A stretch of 17,905 nt of DNA. It comes from Pontiella desulfatans (GTDB lineage: Bacteria > Verrucomicrobiota > Kiritimatiellia > Kiritimatiellales > Pontiellaceae). Shown piece by piece: positions 1-7,475 of this stretch. Within the stretch, counting starts at the first letter, position 1; every line of letters starts with the position of its first letter. The stretch is from assembly GCA_029287275.1 (NCBI GenBank), contig JARFRL010000357.1:1-17905 (forward strand), in the 5' to 3' direction. The translations under genes and the position numbers were made by a program. Under the pieces are notes generated by a model. It was not told the origin of the DNA. It searched no databases and was given only the letters and a program-made list of their open reading frames with translations.

Positions 1-648
1 GTGCTCGTCGGCCGGATCGTCGCACGCGACGTATAAAATGGTTTTATTCGGGCAAAGCCGCGCCAGCGTGTCGATGTGCGCGTCGGTGTCGTCGCCCGCG
101 AGGAAGCCGTTTTCCAGCCACAGGAAGTTCGTGGCGCCCAGCTCGTCGGCCAGCCGCGCCTCGATTTCTTCCTGGGTGAGGCGCGGGTTGCGGTTGGGGT
201 TGAGCAGGCATTCGGTCGTGGTCAGCAGCGTCCCTTCGCCATCGGACTCGATGCTGCCGCCTTCCAGCACGAGATCGACGGAGCGCAAGGGCGCGCTTCC
301 AAACGCGCCGCGGGCGTGGAGCGCGCGGGTGAGGGCGTCGTCGAGCTCCGCGGCGAACTTGCCGCCCCAACCGTTGAAGGTGAAGTCGAGCAGCACGGTC
401 GCGCCGTTTTCCTCGATGGTGATCGGGCCGAAGTCGCGCGCCCAGGTGTCGTTGACGGGCAGGTCGAACGCGTCGGGCCGAACGACGATCACCGGCTGGA
501 AGCGGCGGATCGCGGCCTCGATTTCGGCGAACGTGTTTCGCGCGGCTTCCAGGCAATCGGCCCAGTCGGTTTTCTCGTGGGGCCAAACCAGCAGGATGGC
601 GTCTTGCGGTTCCCATTCCGCGGGGAGTCGTTTGTCGGGGTGGTTCAT
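1..648 (-). CDS. aguA: Agmatine deiminase (peptidyl-arginine deiminase family), C-terminus beyond the left edge
   Basis: This frame stays open for 216 codons from an ATG at 648-646 to position 1, so the end of the protein lies outside the window. Family hallmarks are visible. The N-terminus KRLPAEWEPQDAILLVWPHE (residues 6-25) is typical of the family. NDTWARDFGPI (66-76) carries the catalytic-site Arg-Asp. LEGGSIESDG (128-137) follows, and GDDTDAHIDTLARL (185-198) holds the active-site His191. The nucleophilic cysteine of the family lies near the C-terminus and cannot be checked here. Agmatine deiminase hydrolyses agmatine to N-carbamoylputrescine and ammonia, in the cytoplasm, on the route from arginine to putrescine. 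The usual partner, N-carbamoylputrescine amidase, is not in view. No clear Shine-Dalgarno precedes the ATG; the start was chosen because it matches the usual family N-terminus. DAH replaces the more common DGH. Confidence 0.9.
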   Translation of the reverse strand, partial: MNHPDKRLPAEWEPQDAILLVWPHEKTDWADCLEAARNTFAEIEAAIRRFQPVIVVRPDAFDLPVNDTWARDFGPITIEENGATVLLDFTFNGWGGKFAAELDDALTRALHARGAFGSAPLRSVDLVLEGGSIESDGEGTLLTTTECLLNPNRNPRLTQEEIEARLADELGATNFLWLENGFLAGDDTDAHIDTLARLCPNKTILYVACDDPADEH

Positions 649-659
649 CGCGGTAGAGT

Positions 660-699
660 TTCCAATCGCGGCGAAAAACGCGAGCGCGAAGTTCCAATC
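660..699. promoter_or_regulatory. Direct repeat in the divergent intergenic region, possible operator
   Basis: The octamer TTCCAATC occurs twice, at 660-667 and 692-699, in the 78-bp gap between the divergent agmatine deiminase and outer-membrane protein genes. The copies lie 32 bp apart, about three helical turns. This is compatible with a regulator binding two half-sites on the same DNA face, but two 8-mers can also recur by chance. No convincing -35/-10 pair was seen. Confidence 0.25.
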
Positions 700-726
700 T
701 CTCCGGAAAACAATTACGGTCGAGGC

Positions 727-1629
727 ATGTCGCGAAGAACGTTGTTTTTGATTGTTTTGCTGGCGGGGGCGCGCGCGGGAGCGCAGGCGCTCGAGCCGCG
801 CTTTTATTCCAACGCGCCGAAGGGCTTGAATTTCGCGCTCGCGGGCGCGACCTATTCGACCGGCGGGTTTTCAGCCGATCCCTCGTTGAACCTCACGGAG
901 GGGGATTTGAAGGTGAATTCCGTTTTCGCGGCGTACGCGCGCGCCGGCGGCCTCTTCGGGAAATCGGCCAAGTTCGACGTCGCGACGCCCTACGTTCACG
1001 TTGATGGAAGCGGGCGCGTGGACGGCGAGTTCAAGGAGCGGAGCGTAGACGGCTTCGCCGATCCCCAGTTCCGCGGCTCGATCAACCTGATCGGCGCGCC
1101 CGCGCTCTCCTTGGGCGAGTTCAAGGACTACGAGCAGGGGTTCATTCTGGGAACGAGTCTGAAAGTGACGGCGCCGATGGGGCAATACGATTCCAGCAAG
1201 CTGATCAACATCGGCCAGAACCGCTGGTCCTTCACGCCGGAGGTTGGAATCTCCCAAACCTGGGGTCCGCTGATTCTCGAGCTCGCGGGCGCCGCCACGC
1301 TGTTCACCGACAACACCGATTTCAACGGCGGATTGAGGCGGGAGCAGGAACCGATTTATTCGGCGCAGGGCCATCTCGTCTACACGCTGCCCCGCGGGGT
1401 CTGGTTCGCGTTCGACGCGACGCGTTACGTCGGCGGCCGCGCCACGGTGAACGGGGTCGAGAAAGACGATCGGCTGCGAAGCACGCGGCTGGGTCTCACG
1501 ATGGCGTTGCCGGTCAGCCCGCGTAACTCCGTCAAGCTGTACGCCAGCGCGGGCGTCTCGACCCGCACCGGTTCCGATTTCAATACCTACGGCGCCGCGT
1601 GGCAATACCGGTGGGGCGGCGGGCTCTAA
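727..1629 (+). CDS. Outer-membrane transporter-like protein (MetA-pathway / phenol-degradation family)
   Basis: A 300-residue protein with a cleavable signal peptide (MSRRTLFLIVLLAGARAGAQA, about residues 1-21) followed by alternating beta-strand sequence. The mature start resembles the 'MetA pathway of phenol degradation' family of outer-membrane beta-barrels: EPRFYSNAPKGLNFALAGATYS (23-44), DPSLNLTEGDLKV (51-63), then LFGKSAKFDVATPYVH. The protein ends in WQYRWGGGL, a plausible last strand. Members are generally annotated 'transporter', and substrates are mostly unknown. The reading frame is open far upstream of the ATG, but that part is antisense to the agmatine deiminase gene, so the ATG that begins the signal peptide was chosen. 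GAGG lies only one base before it, an unusually short spacing, so initiation context is weak. It may be co-transcribed with the MscS gene 61 bp downstream. Family call fairly sure, substrate unknown. Confidence 0.75.
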   Translation: MSRRTLFLIVLLAGARAGAQALEPRFYSNAPKGLNFALAGATYSTGGFSADPSLNLTEGDLKVNSVFAAYARAGGLFGKSAKFDVATPYVHVDGSGRVDGEFKERSVDGFADPQFRGSINLIGAPALSLGEFKDYEQGFILGTSLKVTAPMGQYDSSKLINIGQNRWSFTPEVGISQTWGPLILELAGAATLFTDNTDFNGGLRREQEPIYSAQGHLVYTLPRGVWFAFDATRYVGGRATVNGVEKDDRLRSTRLGLTMALPVSPRNSVKLYASAGVSTRTGSDFNTYGAAWQYRWGGGL

Positions 1630-1677
1630 TCCGCGCTTTCAACGCACGCGAGTTCCCTCTATGCTTGATCAAACATC

Positions 1678-1684
1678 AGGAGGG
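1678..1684 (+). promoter_or_regulatory. Strong ribosome binding site for the MscS gene
   Basis: AGGAGGG lies 6 bases before the ATG at 1691. This selects that ATG over the in-frame TTG directly before it at 1688. Confidence 0.8.
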
Positions 1685-1690
1685 TGATTG

Positions 1691-3376
1691 ATGAAACGAA
1701 TGATGATCCTACTCGCCGTGGCGATGGCTTTTCCCGTGCTTGGAAACGAGGAGCAACATCCACTGCTTCCGGCGGACACCTCGAGCCCGCGGGCGACGCT
1801 GAACAGTTTCATGATCAACTGCGAGCGCGCCTACACCTTGTTGCGCGAAGAGGGGCGGGACTTCGAAGACAAAAAGATCCGCGCCAAGAGTCAGGACCTC
1901 GTTCGCGACATCACGCGCTGCATGGACCTCGGCGCGATCGCGGATTTCCGCCGCGAAAACGCCGCCAAAGAGGCCGCGGTTTCGCTCAAGGAGGTGCTCG
2001 ACCGCGTCGAGCTCCCGAGGGAATCGAAGATTCCCGACCTCAAGGCCATGACGGCCGAGGACGGGAGCCTGCTTGAAAAGTGGACGATCCCCAACACGGA
2101 GATCACCTTCAGGCTGATGAAGGAAGGTCCGTTCGAGGGGTCCTACCTGTTTAGCGCCGACACGGTGGACCGCGCCGGCGAGTTTTACCGGCGCGTGAAG
2201 CATCTGCCCTACAAAAAAGGCGCGACGGAAGATTTCGCGAACACCTATCTCACCTCGCCGGGTAACGAGTGGTTGGCTGGTCTGGTGCGCCGACTGCCGG
2301 CCTCCATGCACGTCCGGAAGAGCGGGCAGGCCGTTTGGCAATGGATCGGACTCGGGGTGGTGTTGTTCGTGGCCCTCTTGATCATGGCCACGATTTACTT
2401 CATCGGCCGGCGGGTTTCCCGCGGCGGGGCCGAAGGGGGCCTGTTGAAATACGTCCTGGGTTTGGCGTTTCCCATTATGGCCGTGTTTGTTCCCGTCAAG
2501 GCGCAGAGCCTCATCGCGACCGAGCTGGTGATTTCCGGCGCGACGCTCCATTTCGTGAAATTCAATCTGTCGCTCATCACGCTCTTCGCCGCGATGGTGG
2601 TGGTGCTGGGCATCGGCCGACGCGTGGGCGAGGTGATCGCTTCCGCGCCGCATATTTCCTCGCACGCCATCGACGCGCAACTGGTCCGGGTGATGACGCG
2701 CCTGATGGGCTTCGGCGCGGCCATGATTCTCCTGCTGCAGGGTGGCCAGCATCTGGGCATTCCGCTCTCCTCGCTGCTGGCGGGCGCCGGCGTGATCGGC
2801 ATGGCCTTGGCGCTCTCCGCGCAGGACGCGCTCAAGAATGTCTTCGGCAGCATCATGCTGATCATGGACAAACCCTTCACCGCGGGGGAACGGATCAAGG
2901 TCAAAGGCTATGACGGGGTCGTGGAGGAGGTCGGTCTGCGTTCCACCAAGATCCGCTTGCTCAACGGCCACCAAGCGACCATCCCCAACGAGGAGATGGC
3001 CAGAACCGACATCGAAAACATCGGCCGTCGCCCCTTCATCCGCCGCGTTTCCGAGATCCGGCTGCCCGTCGACATCGGGGCCGAAAAAGCCGCGGCGGCC
3101 GTCGCGCGGGTTCAGGACGTTCTAAAAGACCACGAAGGCTTCAACCCCGATTTCCCGCCCCGCGTCTGGGTCAGCGACTTCGAGGACGACCATCTCGAAC
3201 TCAAATTCATCTACTGGTACCACCCGCCTGAATATTGGGCGTTCACCAAACACGCCGACTGGGTCAACCGCGAGATTCTGACCCGCTTCGAAGCCGCGGG
3301 CATCGCGATCGCCCTGCCGGCCTTCACCACGAAAATCGACGACGATTCCGGCGCGCCTCTTCCAAACCCGTCGTGA
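1691..3376 (+). CDS. Mechanosensitive ion channel, MscS family, with an N-terminal periplasmic domain
   Basis: A 561-residue inner-membrane protein. Residues 1-18 form a signal peptide, followed by about 190 soluble, mostly charged residues probably in the periplasm. Hydrophobic segments lie near 215-238, 253-271, 283-308 and 335-353. The pore helix (about 357-393) is rich in Gly and Ala: LLAGAGVIGMALALSAQDAL, then NVFGSIMLIMDKPF. The MscS beta-domain follows (FTAGERIKV at 396-404, then VEEVGLRSTKIRLLNG and IPNEEM), then the alpha/beta C-terminal domain to 561. Such channels open under membrane tension and release solutes on hypo-osmotic shock. At 561 residues it is larger than E. coli MscS (286 residues) and smaller than the large MscK/MscM-type channels. 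The role of the N-terminal domain is not evident from the sequence. An excellent Shine-Dalgarno precedes the start. Confidence 0.92.
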   Translation: MKRMMILLAVAMAFPVLGNEEQHPLLPADTSSPRATLNSFMINCERAYTLLREEGRDFEDKKIRAKSQDLVRDITRCMDLGAIADFRRENAAKEAAVSLKEVLDRVELPRESKIPDLKAMTAEDGSLLEKWTIPNTEITFRLMKEGPFEGSYLFSADTVDRAGEFYRRVKHLPYKKGATEDFANTYLTSPGNEWLAGLVRRLPASMHVRKSGQAVWQWIGLGVVLFVALLIMATIYFIGRRVSRGGAEGGLLKYVLGLAFPIMAVFVPVKAQSLIATELVISGATLHFVKFNLSLITLFAAMVVVLGIGRRVGEVIASAPHISSHAIDAQLVRVMTRLMGFGAAMILLLQGGQHLGIPLSSLLAGAGVIGMALALSAQDALKNVFGSIMLIMDKPFTAGERIKVKGYDGVVEEVGLRSTKIRLLNGHQATIPNEEMARTDIENIGRRPFIRRVSEIRLPVDIGAEKAAAAVARVQDVLKDHEGFNPDFPPRVWVSDFEDDHLELKFIYWYHPPEYWAFTKHADWVNREILTRFEAAGIAIALPAFTTKIDDDSGAPLPNPS

Positions 3377-3430
3377 GGGAGGGATGGGTCGCGGGTGCGG
3401 CGCCAGGCGGATGAAGGAAGAACACGGCCG

Positions 3431-3454
3431 TTCCGTTCAAACTCGAGAACGGGA
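3431..3454. terminator. Possible hairpin between convergent genes
   Basis: The arms TTCCGTTC (3431-3438) and GAACGGGA (3447-3454) pair over 8 positions (one G-T pair) around an 8-base loop. It lies in the 80-bp gap between the convergent MscS and beta-helix genes, a natural place for termination from either side. No U-tract follows on either strand, so the role is uncertain. Confidence 0.25.
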
Positions 3455-3456
3455 TG

Positions 3457-5667
3457 CTAATCCCAGTTGGCGCCATTGAACCGATTGCCCATCAATTTGA
3501 ATTTATCCCGCTCGGAAGCGTTCGCGAAGTTGGTGGCCGTCGCGCTTGAAGCCTCGAAAACATTCTCGTCGAGCAGGATGGGAAGGGGCGCCGACTCCGG
3601 CGCTCCCTTCGCGTAAAAAACGGACTTTTCGAGCACGCCTTTGAGCGTGTTGCGGCGCGCCACTTGGCCGATGTAGCCGTGATCCTTAATGGATTCGTTC
3701 CCGCGGCCATACGTCGTGTCGCGCGTGTCTTGAAACGCGAGCCCGAATCTCAAATTGGTCACGGAGTTGTTTTGATACACGCAAAAAAACAGCGGCTGCC
3801 CGACAAAAGGATCGGCGTCATGATGCGTTTGAGCCTTCCACATGGAAAACGGGTGGATGAAGAAGCGGATGTTTTCGCATGAGTTGCCGTCAACCATCCA
3901 TTCCCAACCGCCTCCATAGGGCTCGGCGAGCGTTGTTCCATAGTGCGTCGTTCCCAGAACGCGTTCATCGCCCTCAAGCTCATTGTTAAACACGATTATT
4001 CGATGGGAATTATTCGCGATGGTGATCACGCTATGGGCGTCGGGCGTCACGAGCCACGGCCGATCCAAGGTGATCGTGTCCTGATCGACGCTCGCCGCGA
4101 TCCTCGACTGACCGCAGCCCTTTCCTTCCACGACATAAACGGAATGGCCGCCGTATTTTCCACTGATTCCCGCCAACGTCACGCTACCGGTCGTCACCGA
4201 GGTTGGACGGGCTCGCCACCTGGCGTTCTCGCCCTCGAACATAACGAACTCCCCCGTGTTCAGGTTCGGTCCTTTCGGGCGCGGGGCGAGATTGATGGCT
4301 TGGTTCTGGCCGAAATAAACGCTGCCGCTCCCCGGCCCGGTTGCAGCGCCATTGAGCAACCGGCCCTCCGCCCAACCGAATTTCGACGACTCGTCCGAGT
4401 TGTCGTAATTCTGGAAAACACATCCGGAAATCATGATCTGGCGGCCATCGGTTTGCTTGATGAAGATTTCATTGTCGTTCATTCCATAAAAACGACAACG
4501 ATCGATTTCCACTTGCGTCGCGCTTTCGATGGAAAAGAATCCGGTCAGATAAAATTCGCACTCTTCAAATCGAACGTGCTTGGTTTGGCCAATATTGACG
4601 GCGCCGACGGAACGCGGAACCTTGGGGCTGTGGTACTGACTAAACCGCACTCGCTCACACGCGTAGCGATCGCCCGATTTTCCATAAAACACGCAACGGC
4701 TATTCGCGCCGCGCGACTCGAAAGCGAGATCTTGAAATTTCGAGTCGCTGGGCGCGCGGTAGAAAACCGAGTTCTTTCCGTGTGAGTTCGCGAATTCGGT
4801 ATGGGGCCGGATGGTGGTGTTGCTCATGCCATCCCCTCGGAAACGCATCTTGTTCTTTCCCCAACATACGATCGAATCAGCGATGGTATACGTTCCCGCG
4901 GGGAAATAGACCGTGGACCAGTCGTCCTTGTCGGCCGCGTTGATGGCGGCCTGAATCGAAGAAAGGTCGTTGGAAACGCCGTTGCCGGTCGCGCCATAGT
5001 CCGCGACGTTGTAGACGCGGTCGCTCCAAACGACCTTGTCGCGGAGGGTGATGGTTTTCGCGGCCGACCAACCGAAGCGCCCGCCCGTTCCGTTGTGGAC
5101 GTGAAGAACGTGGGTTCCGTCGCCGAGCGCGGGAGCGGTGAACACGGCGCGGTAGGGATTGCTCTCGTCGGCCTCGATCCACTGGCCGCCGATATAACAC
5201 CACGCGTCGCGCAGGTTGCGGCCGTGCACCGCGAAGGGCTCGCCCGCGGCGACGAGGTCGGGCCCGACCCACCACGCCTCGGCGGTGTTGACCATGAAGG
5301 GCGCGCCGGCGCCGGAGGTCGAGACCGCCCAGCACATGTAGGCCTCGTCCGGCATCGTTTCCGGGATGGTCGCGTAGCCCTGCGGCCCATCCATCGCGAC
5401 GGGAACCGTCGCGGTCGCGTCGCTCGCGCGGACCACCAGGCCCGTCACGTTTTCATGCGAGGTGAACACCATCGTGTCGCCGGGATGATTCTCCCGCACG
5501 TATTCCGCGACGTTGTTCGAGGCCGCGTCGGCGCCGAACGACAGATGAAACGGAAGAAACGTTTCTGGATACTCGTCCGTGGGTTCAACAACCTCCGCGA
5601 ACCGCGGCAGAGCGTTCGCGAGGTGCGCGGCGGCGATCAATCCCAGGATGAAGCGAAAGGATTTCAT
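3457..5667 (-). CDS. Secreted pectate-lyase-like (GH28-related) right-handed beta-helix protein
   Basis: A 736-residue exported protein. A signal peptide covers about residues 1-19 (MKSFRFILGLIAAAHLANA). A beta-rich region (about 30-210) follows. Its stretch from about 131 (WWVGPDLVAAGEPFAVHGRN, residues 132-151) to the VLHVHNG region reads like an IPT/Ig-type domain. From 218 begins the pectate_lyase_3 signature, VYNVADYGATGNGVSNDLSS then IQAAINAA, with VYFPAGTYTI at 253-262. The rest is a long beta-helix with short strand-turn repeats (for example YACERVRFSQY, VRFEECEFYLTG, VEIDRCRFYGMND). Such proteins bind or cleave acidic polysaccharides at the cell surface or outside it; catalytic residues cannot be assigned by eye. 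The gene starts 31 bp after the small SpoIIAA-like gene, has no strong ribosome binding site of its own, and may depend on it. The beta-helix part is much less GC-rich than the N-terminal part. Confidence 0.8.
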   Translation of the reverse strand: MKSFRFILGLIAAAHLANALPRFAEVVEPTDEYPETFLPFHLSFGADAASNNVAEYVRENHPGDTMVFTSHENVTGLVVRASDATATVPVAMDGPQGYATIPETMPDEAYMCWAVSTSGAGAPFMVNTAEAWWVGPDLVAAGEPFAVHGRNLRDAWCYIGGQWIEADESNPYRAVFTAPALGDGTHVLHVHNGTGGRFGWSAAKTITLRDKVVWSDRVYNVADYGATGNGVSNDLSSIQAAINAADKDDWSTVYFPAGTYTIADSIVCWGKNKMRFRGDGMSNTTIRPHTEFANSHGKNSVFYRAPSDSKFQDLAFESRGANSRCVFYGKSGDRYACERVRFSQYHSPKVPRSVGAVNIGQTKHVRFEECEFYLTGFFSIESATQVEIDRCRFYGMNDNEIFIKQTDGRQIMISGCVFQNYDNSDESSKFGWAEGRLLNGAATGPGSGSVYFGQNQAINLAPRPKGPNLNTGEFVMFEGENARWRARPTSVTTGSVTLAGISGKYGGHSVYVVEGKGCGQSRIAASVDQDTITLDRPWLVTPDAHSVITIANNSHRIIVFNNELEGDERVLGTTHYGTTLAEPYGGGWEWMVDGNSCENIRFFIHPFSMWKAQTHHDADPFVGQPLFFCVYQNNSVTNLRFGLAFQDTRDTTYGRGNESIKDHGYIGQVARRNTLKGVLEKSVFYAKGAPESAPLPILLDENVFEASSATATNFANASERDKFKLMGNRFNGANWD

Positions 5668-5698
5668 GAGCGTTCTCGATGCGGGACGGCTTTGGGGT

Positions 5699-6070
5699 TC
5701 AGTCCTCGTCCGCGAGCAGCCACGCCATGGCGTCGGCCTTGTCCGCGAAGACGCGCACGGTTTGGCCCTGGATGCCGGAAAGGGTTTCGTAGAGTTCGTA
5801 CCCGCTGGTTCCCGGATGGGCGAGCACGGCGCGCTTGAGGTTCGCGATCAGCGGATGGGCCCCGGCCATCTCGGGAAATTTCATGATGTCCATCGCGGTG
5901 ACTTTCAGTTCGCCGCCGCGGGAATCGCTCAGCAGTCGGCGGCAACCGGTTCGCTCGAGCACGGGGAGCAGCGCCGCGATGTATTCCTTCACCAGGGTCA
6001 TGTTGATCTCGCCCAGAAACGTCGCGACGATGATTTCCTGATCGGCATCGTATTCGATATGGAACGGCAT
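5699..6070 (-). CDS. Small SpoIIAA/STAS-like protein, function unknown
   Basis: A 123-residue cytoplasmic protein with no signal peptide or membrane segment. The pattern resembles SpoIIAA-like/STAS-fold proteins: an N-terminal strand pair (FHIEYDADQEIIVATFLGEI), a long helix (VKEYIAALLPVLERTG), a central CRRLLSDSRG strand and turn, and a C-terminal VRVFADKADAMAWL motif. The fold assignment is by resemblance only. No phosphorylatable serine equivalent to SpoIIAA can be fixed by eye. AAGGAGG lies 10 bases before the ATG, an excellent ribosome binding site. The gene sits immediately upstream of the beta-helix gene on the same strand, so the two probably share a transcript. A functional link is not established. 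Confidence 0.7.
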   Translation of the reverse strand: MPFHIEYDADQEIIVATFLGEINMTLVKEYIAALLPVLERTGCRRLLSDSRGGELKVTAMDIMKFPEMAGAHPLIANLKRAVLAHPGTSGYELYETLSGIQGQTVRVFADKADAMAWLLADED

Positions 6071-6080
6071 TCGGCTTCAA

Positions 6081-6087
6081 CCTCCTT
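6081..6087 (-). promoter_or_regulatory. Strong ribosome binding site of the SpoIIAA-like gene
   Basis: On the minus strand AAGGAGG is followed by a 10-base spacer and the ATG at 6070. It supports the start and the reality of this short gene. Confidence 0.8.
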
Positions 6088-6143
6088 CGACGTTCGCTAG
6101 TGTAGCTTCCCCCGCGAAAAATGAAAGCGCGTTTCGGGCGCGG

Positions 6144-6170
6144 AAAACGCGGTTCGTTCTCACGCGTTTT
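6144..6170 (-). terminator. Hairpin overlapping the stop codon of the flavoprotein gene
   Basis: AAAACGCG (6144-6151) and CGCGTTTT (6163-6170) form a perfect 8-bp stem around an 11-base loop that contains most of the TGA stop at 6162-6160. Read on the minus strand, the downstream arm ends in TTTT, giving a terminator-like shape, but the T-run is short and is itself part of the stem. Moderate to low support. Confidence 0.35.
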
Positions 6171-7398
6171 CCCCGGCGACGCGGCCGGTGGTCCAGCAGA
6201 GTTGCAGCGAATAGCCGCCCGAGGGTCGGCTGAGATGCAGCAGATCGCCGACGATGAACAGATTGGGGTGAAGCCGCGACGCCATCGTCCGCGTGTCGAC
6301 CTCGGTCATGGGGATTCCGCCGTCGCAGACCACCGCCCAGTCATAGCCCATGGTGCCGGTCACGGTCAGCGCCAAGCCCTTCATGGTTTGGGCGATCCGT
6401 CCGCGCTCCTCGCGCGTGACGACGTTCACCTTTTTCTCGAGGGTCTCCGCGTCGAGATTCGCGATCAACGCCTTCGCGAGGCCCTGCGGCGCGAGCTGTT
6501 TGGCCACGTTGCGGACGATCTTGTTCTTGTTCGCGTCGAACGCCTCGAGAATCCGGCGCCCCACCTCGGGCGTCTCGAGGCCGGGAAACAGATCGATCGT
6601 CGCCGCGACGGGGCCGTGCTTGAGCAGCTTCTTCACCTCGTTGGCGCTGTTTAGAATCAGCGGTCCGGAGATCCCGAAATGGGTGAAAAGCAGCTTGCCC
6701 TGTTTAACGACTTTGGCGCCGTCCGCGCCCGCGAAGGTGATCCGCATCGGTTCGAGCGAGGTGCCGGAGAGCTCCTTCACCCACGGTTCTTTGACTTTCA
6801 GCGGCACGATGTCGGGCGTGGCCTCCGCGACCGAATGGCCGACCTCCTTCAGCCAGTCGAACGCCGCGCCGGTGGAGCCGGTTTCCGTATAGGACGCGCC
6901 GCCGGTCGCCAGCACCACGCTCTCGCCGCGGAACGCGCCGCGGTTCGTCTCGACGCCGACGATCGCGCCGTCCTCGACCAGCAGGTGTTTCACGTCGACG
7001 CCGAAGCGGAGGGCCACGTCGTGTTCGGCCATGTAGTCCTTCAAAACGCGCGTCACGTCGGCCGCGTTCTCGGTTTTCGGGAAGGCGCGGTCGCGGTCCT
7101 CGGAAACGAACAGCGGCAGGCCGAGCGCCTCGAAAAAGTCGAAGGTGGCGCGGACGTCGAACCGCGAGAAGGGGGAGAAGAGAAACTTCGCGCCGTCGCC
7201 GAAACGGGCGAGAAAATCGCGGACGTCGAATTTCGCGTTGGTGATGTTGCAGCGCCCGCCGCCGGTCAGCTCCAGCTTTTTGCCCAGGCGCTTGTTCTTC
7301 TCCAGCAGCAACACGCGGCGGCCATACTCGGCGGCGCGCCCCGCGGCCATCATCCCCGCGGGCCCGCCGCCCACCACGATCACGTCGTACTTTTCCAT
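6160..7398 (-). CDS. HI0933/BaiN-family NAD(P)/FAD-dependent oxidoreductase
   Basis: A 412-residue flavoprotein of the HI0933/YhiN/BaiN family. The dinucleotide-binding motif VIVVGGGPAG lies at 6-15. The family signature GKKLELTGGGRCNITN lies at 38-53. A second ATGG-type motif (VLATGGASYTETGSTG) and FTHFGISGP follow, with a C-terminal GGYSLQL segment that normally contacts FAD. Most members are named only as oxidoreductases; BaiN-type enzymes have been linked to reductive steps on steroids, but no substrate can be inferred here. The start was placed at the ATG before EKYDVIVVGG. The longer frame to 7452 would add an untypical 18-residue leader and run into the upstream region of the divergent gene. 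Oddly, the usual 'GE-LD' near the C-terminus reads GDLLHLSR. Probably a single-gene transcript, divergent from the next gene. Confidence 0.88.
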   Translation of the reverse strand: MEKYDVIVVGGGPAGMMAAGRAAEYGRRVLLLEKNKRLGKKLELTGGGRCNITNAKFDVRDFLARFGDGAKFLFSPFSRFDVRATFDFFEALGLPLFVSEDRDRAFPKTENAADVTRVLKDYMAEHDVALRFGVDVKHLLVEDGAIVGVETNRGAFRGESVVLATGGASYTETGSTGAAFDWLKEVGHSVAEATPDIVPLKVKEPWVKELSGTSLEPMRITFAGADGAKVVKQGKLLFTHFGISGPLILNSANEVKKLLKHGPVAATIDLFPGLETPEVGRRILEAFDANKNKIVRNVAKQLAPQGLAKALIANLDAETLEKKVNVVTREERGRIAQTMKGLALTVTGTMGYDWAVVCDGGIPMTEVDTRTMASRLHPNLFIVGDLLHLSRPSGGYSLQLCWTTGRVAGENA

Positions 7399-7464
7399 GG
7401 GCGGGAACTTAGAGCCCATTGCCGTTGAATTCCAACCGAAAGTCGATATCATCGGATGTTGATT

Positions 7465-7470
7465 CGGAGG
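7465..7470 (+). promoter_or_regulatory. Ribosome binding site of the exported unknown protein
   Basis: CGGAGG ends 5 bases before the ATG at 7476. This favours that ATG over the open frame extending back to 7419. Confidence 0.7.
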
Positions 7471-7475
7471 TAGTC

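Noticed and set aside
76..726. In-frame N-terminal extension of the outer-membrane protein gene
   Set aside because: It is antisense to the agmatine deiminase gene and would bury the signal peptide inside the protein. The ATG at 727 is the sensible start.
1709..2974. Open frame of 421 codons antisense to the MscS gene
   Set aside because: A His/Arg/Gln-rich shadow with no recognisable domain, while the plus-strand frame has clear MscS motifs and a strong ribosome binding site.
3457..5667. The beta-helix protein as a phage tailspike
   Set aside because: It has a signal peptide and an Ig-like region, and there are no phage genes nearby. A secreted polysaccharide-active or binding protein fits better.
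4801..5838. Open frame of 345 codons on the plus strand opposite the beta-helix gene
   Set aside because: Compositionally biased (Arg/Val/Gly/Asp) antisense frame. It spans the junction of two real minus-strand genes and has no family signature.
7424..7436. GTTG-AATTC-CAAC near-palindrome before the exported unknown gene
   Set aside because: Arms of only four bases with an asymmetric centre; too weak to call an operator.
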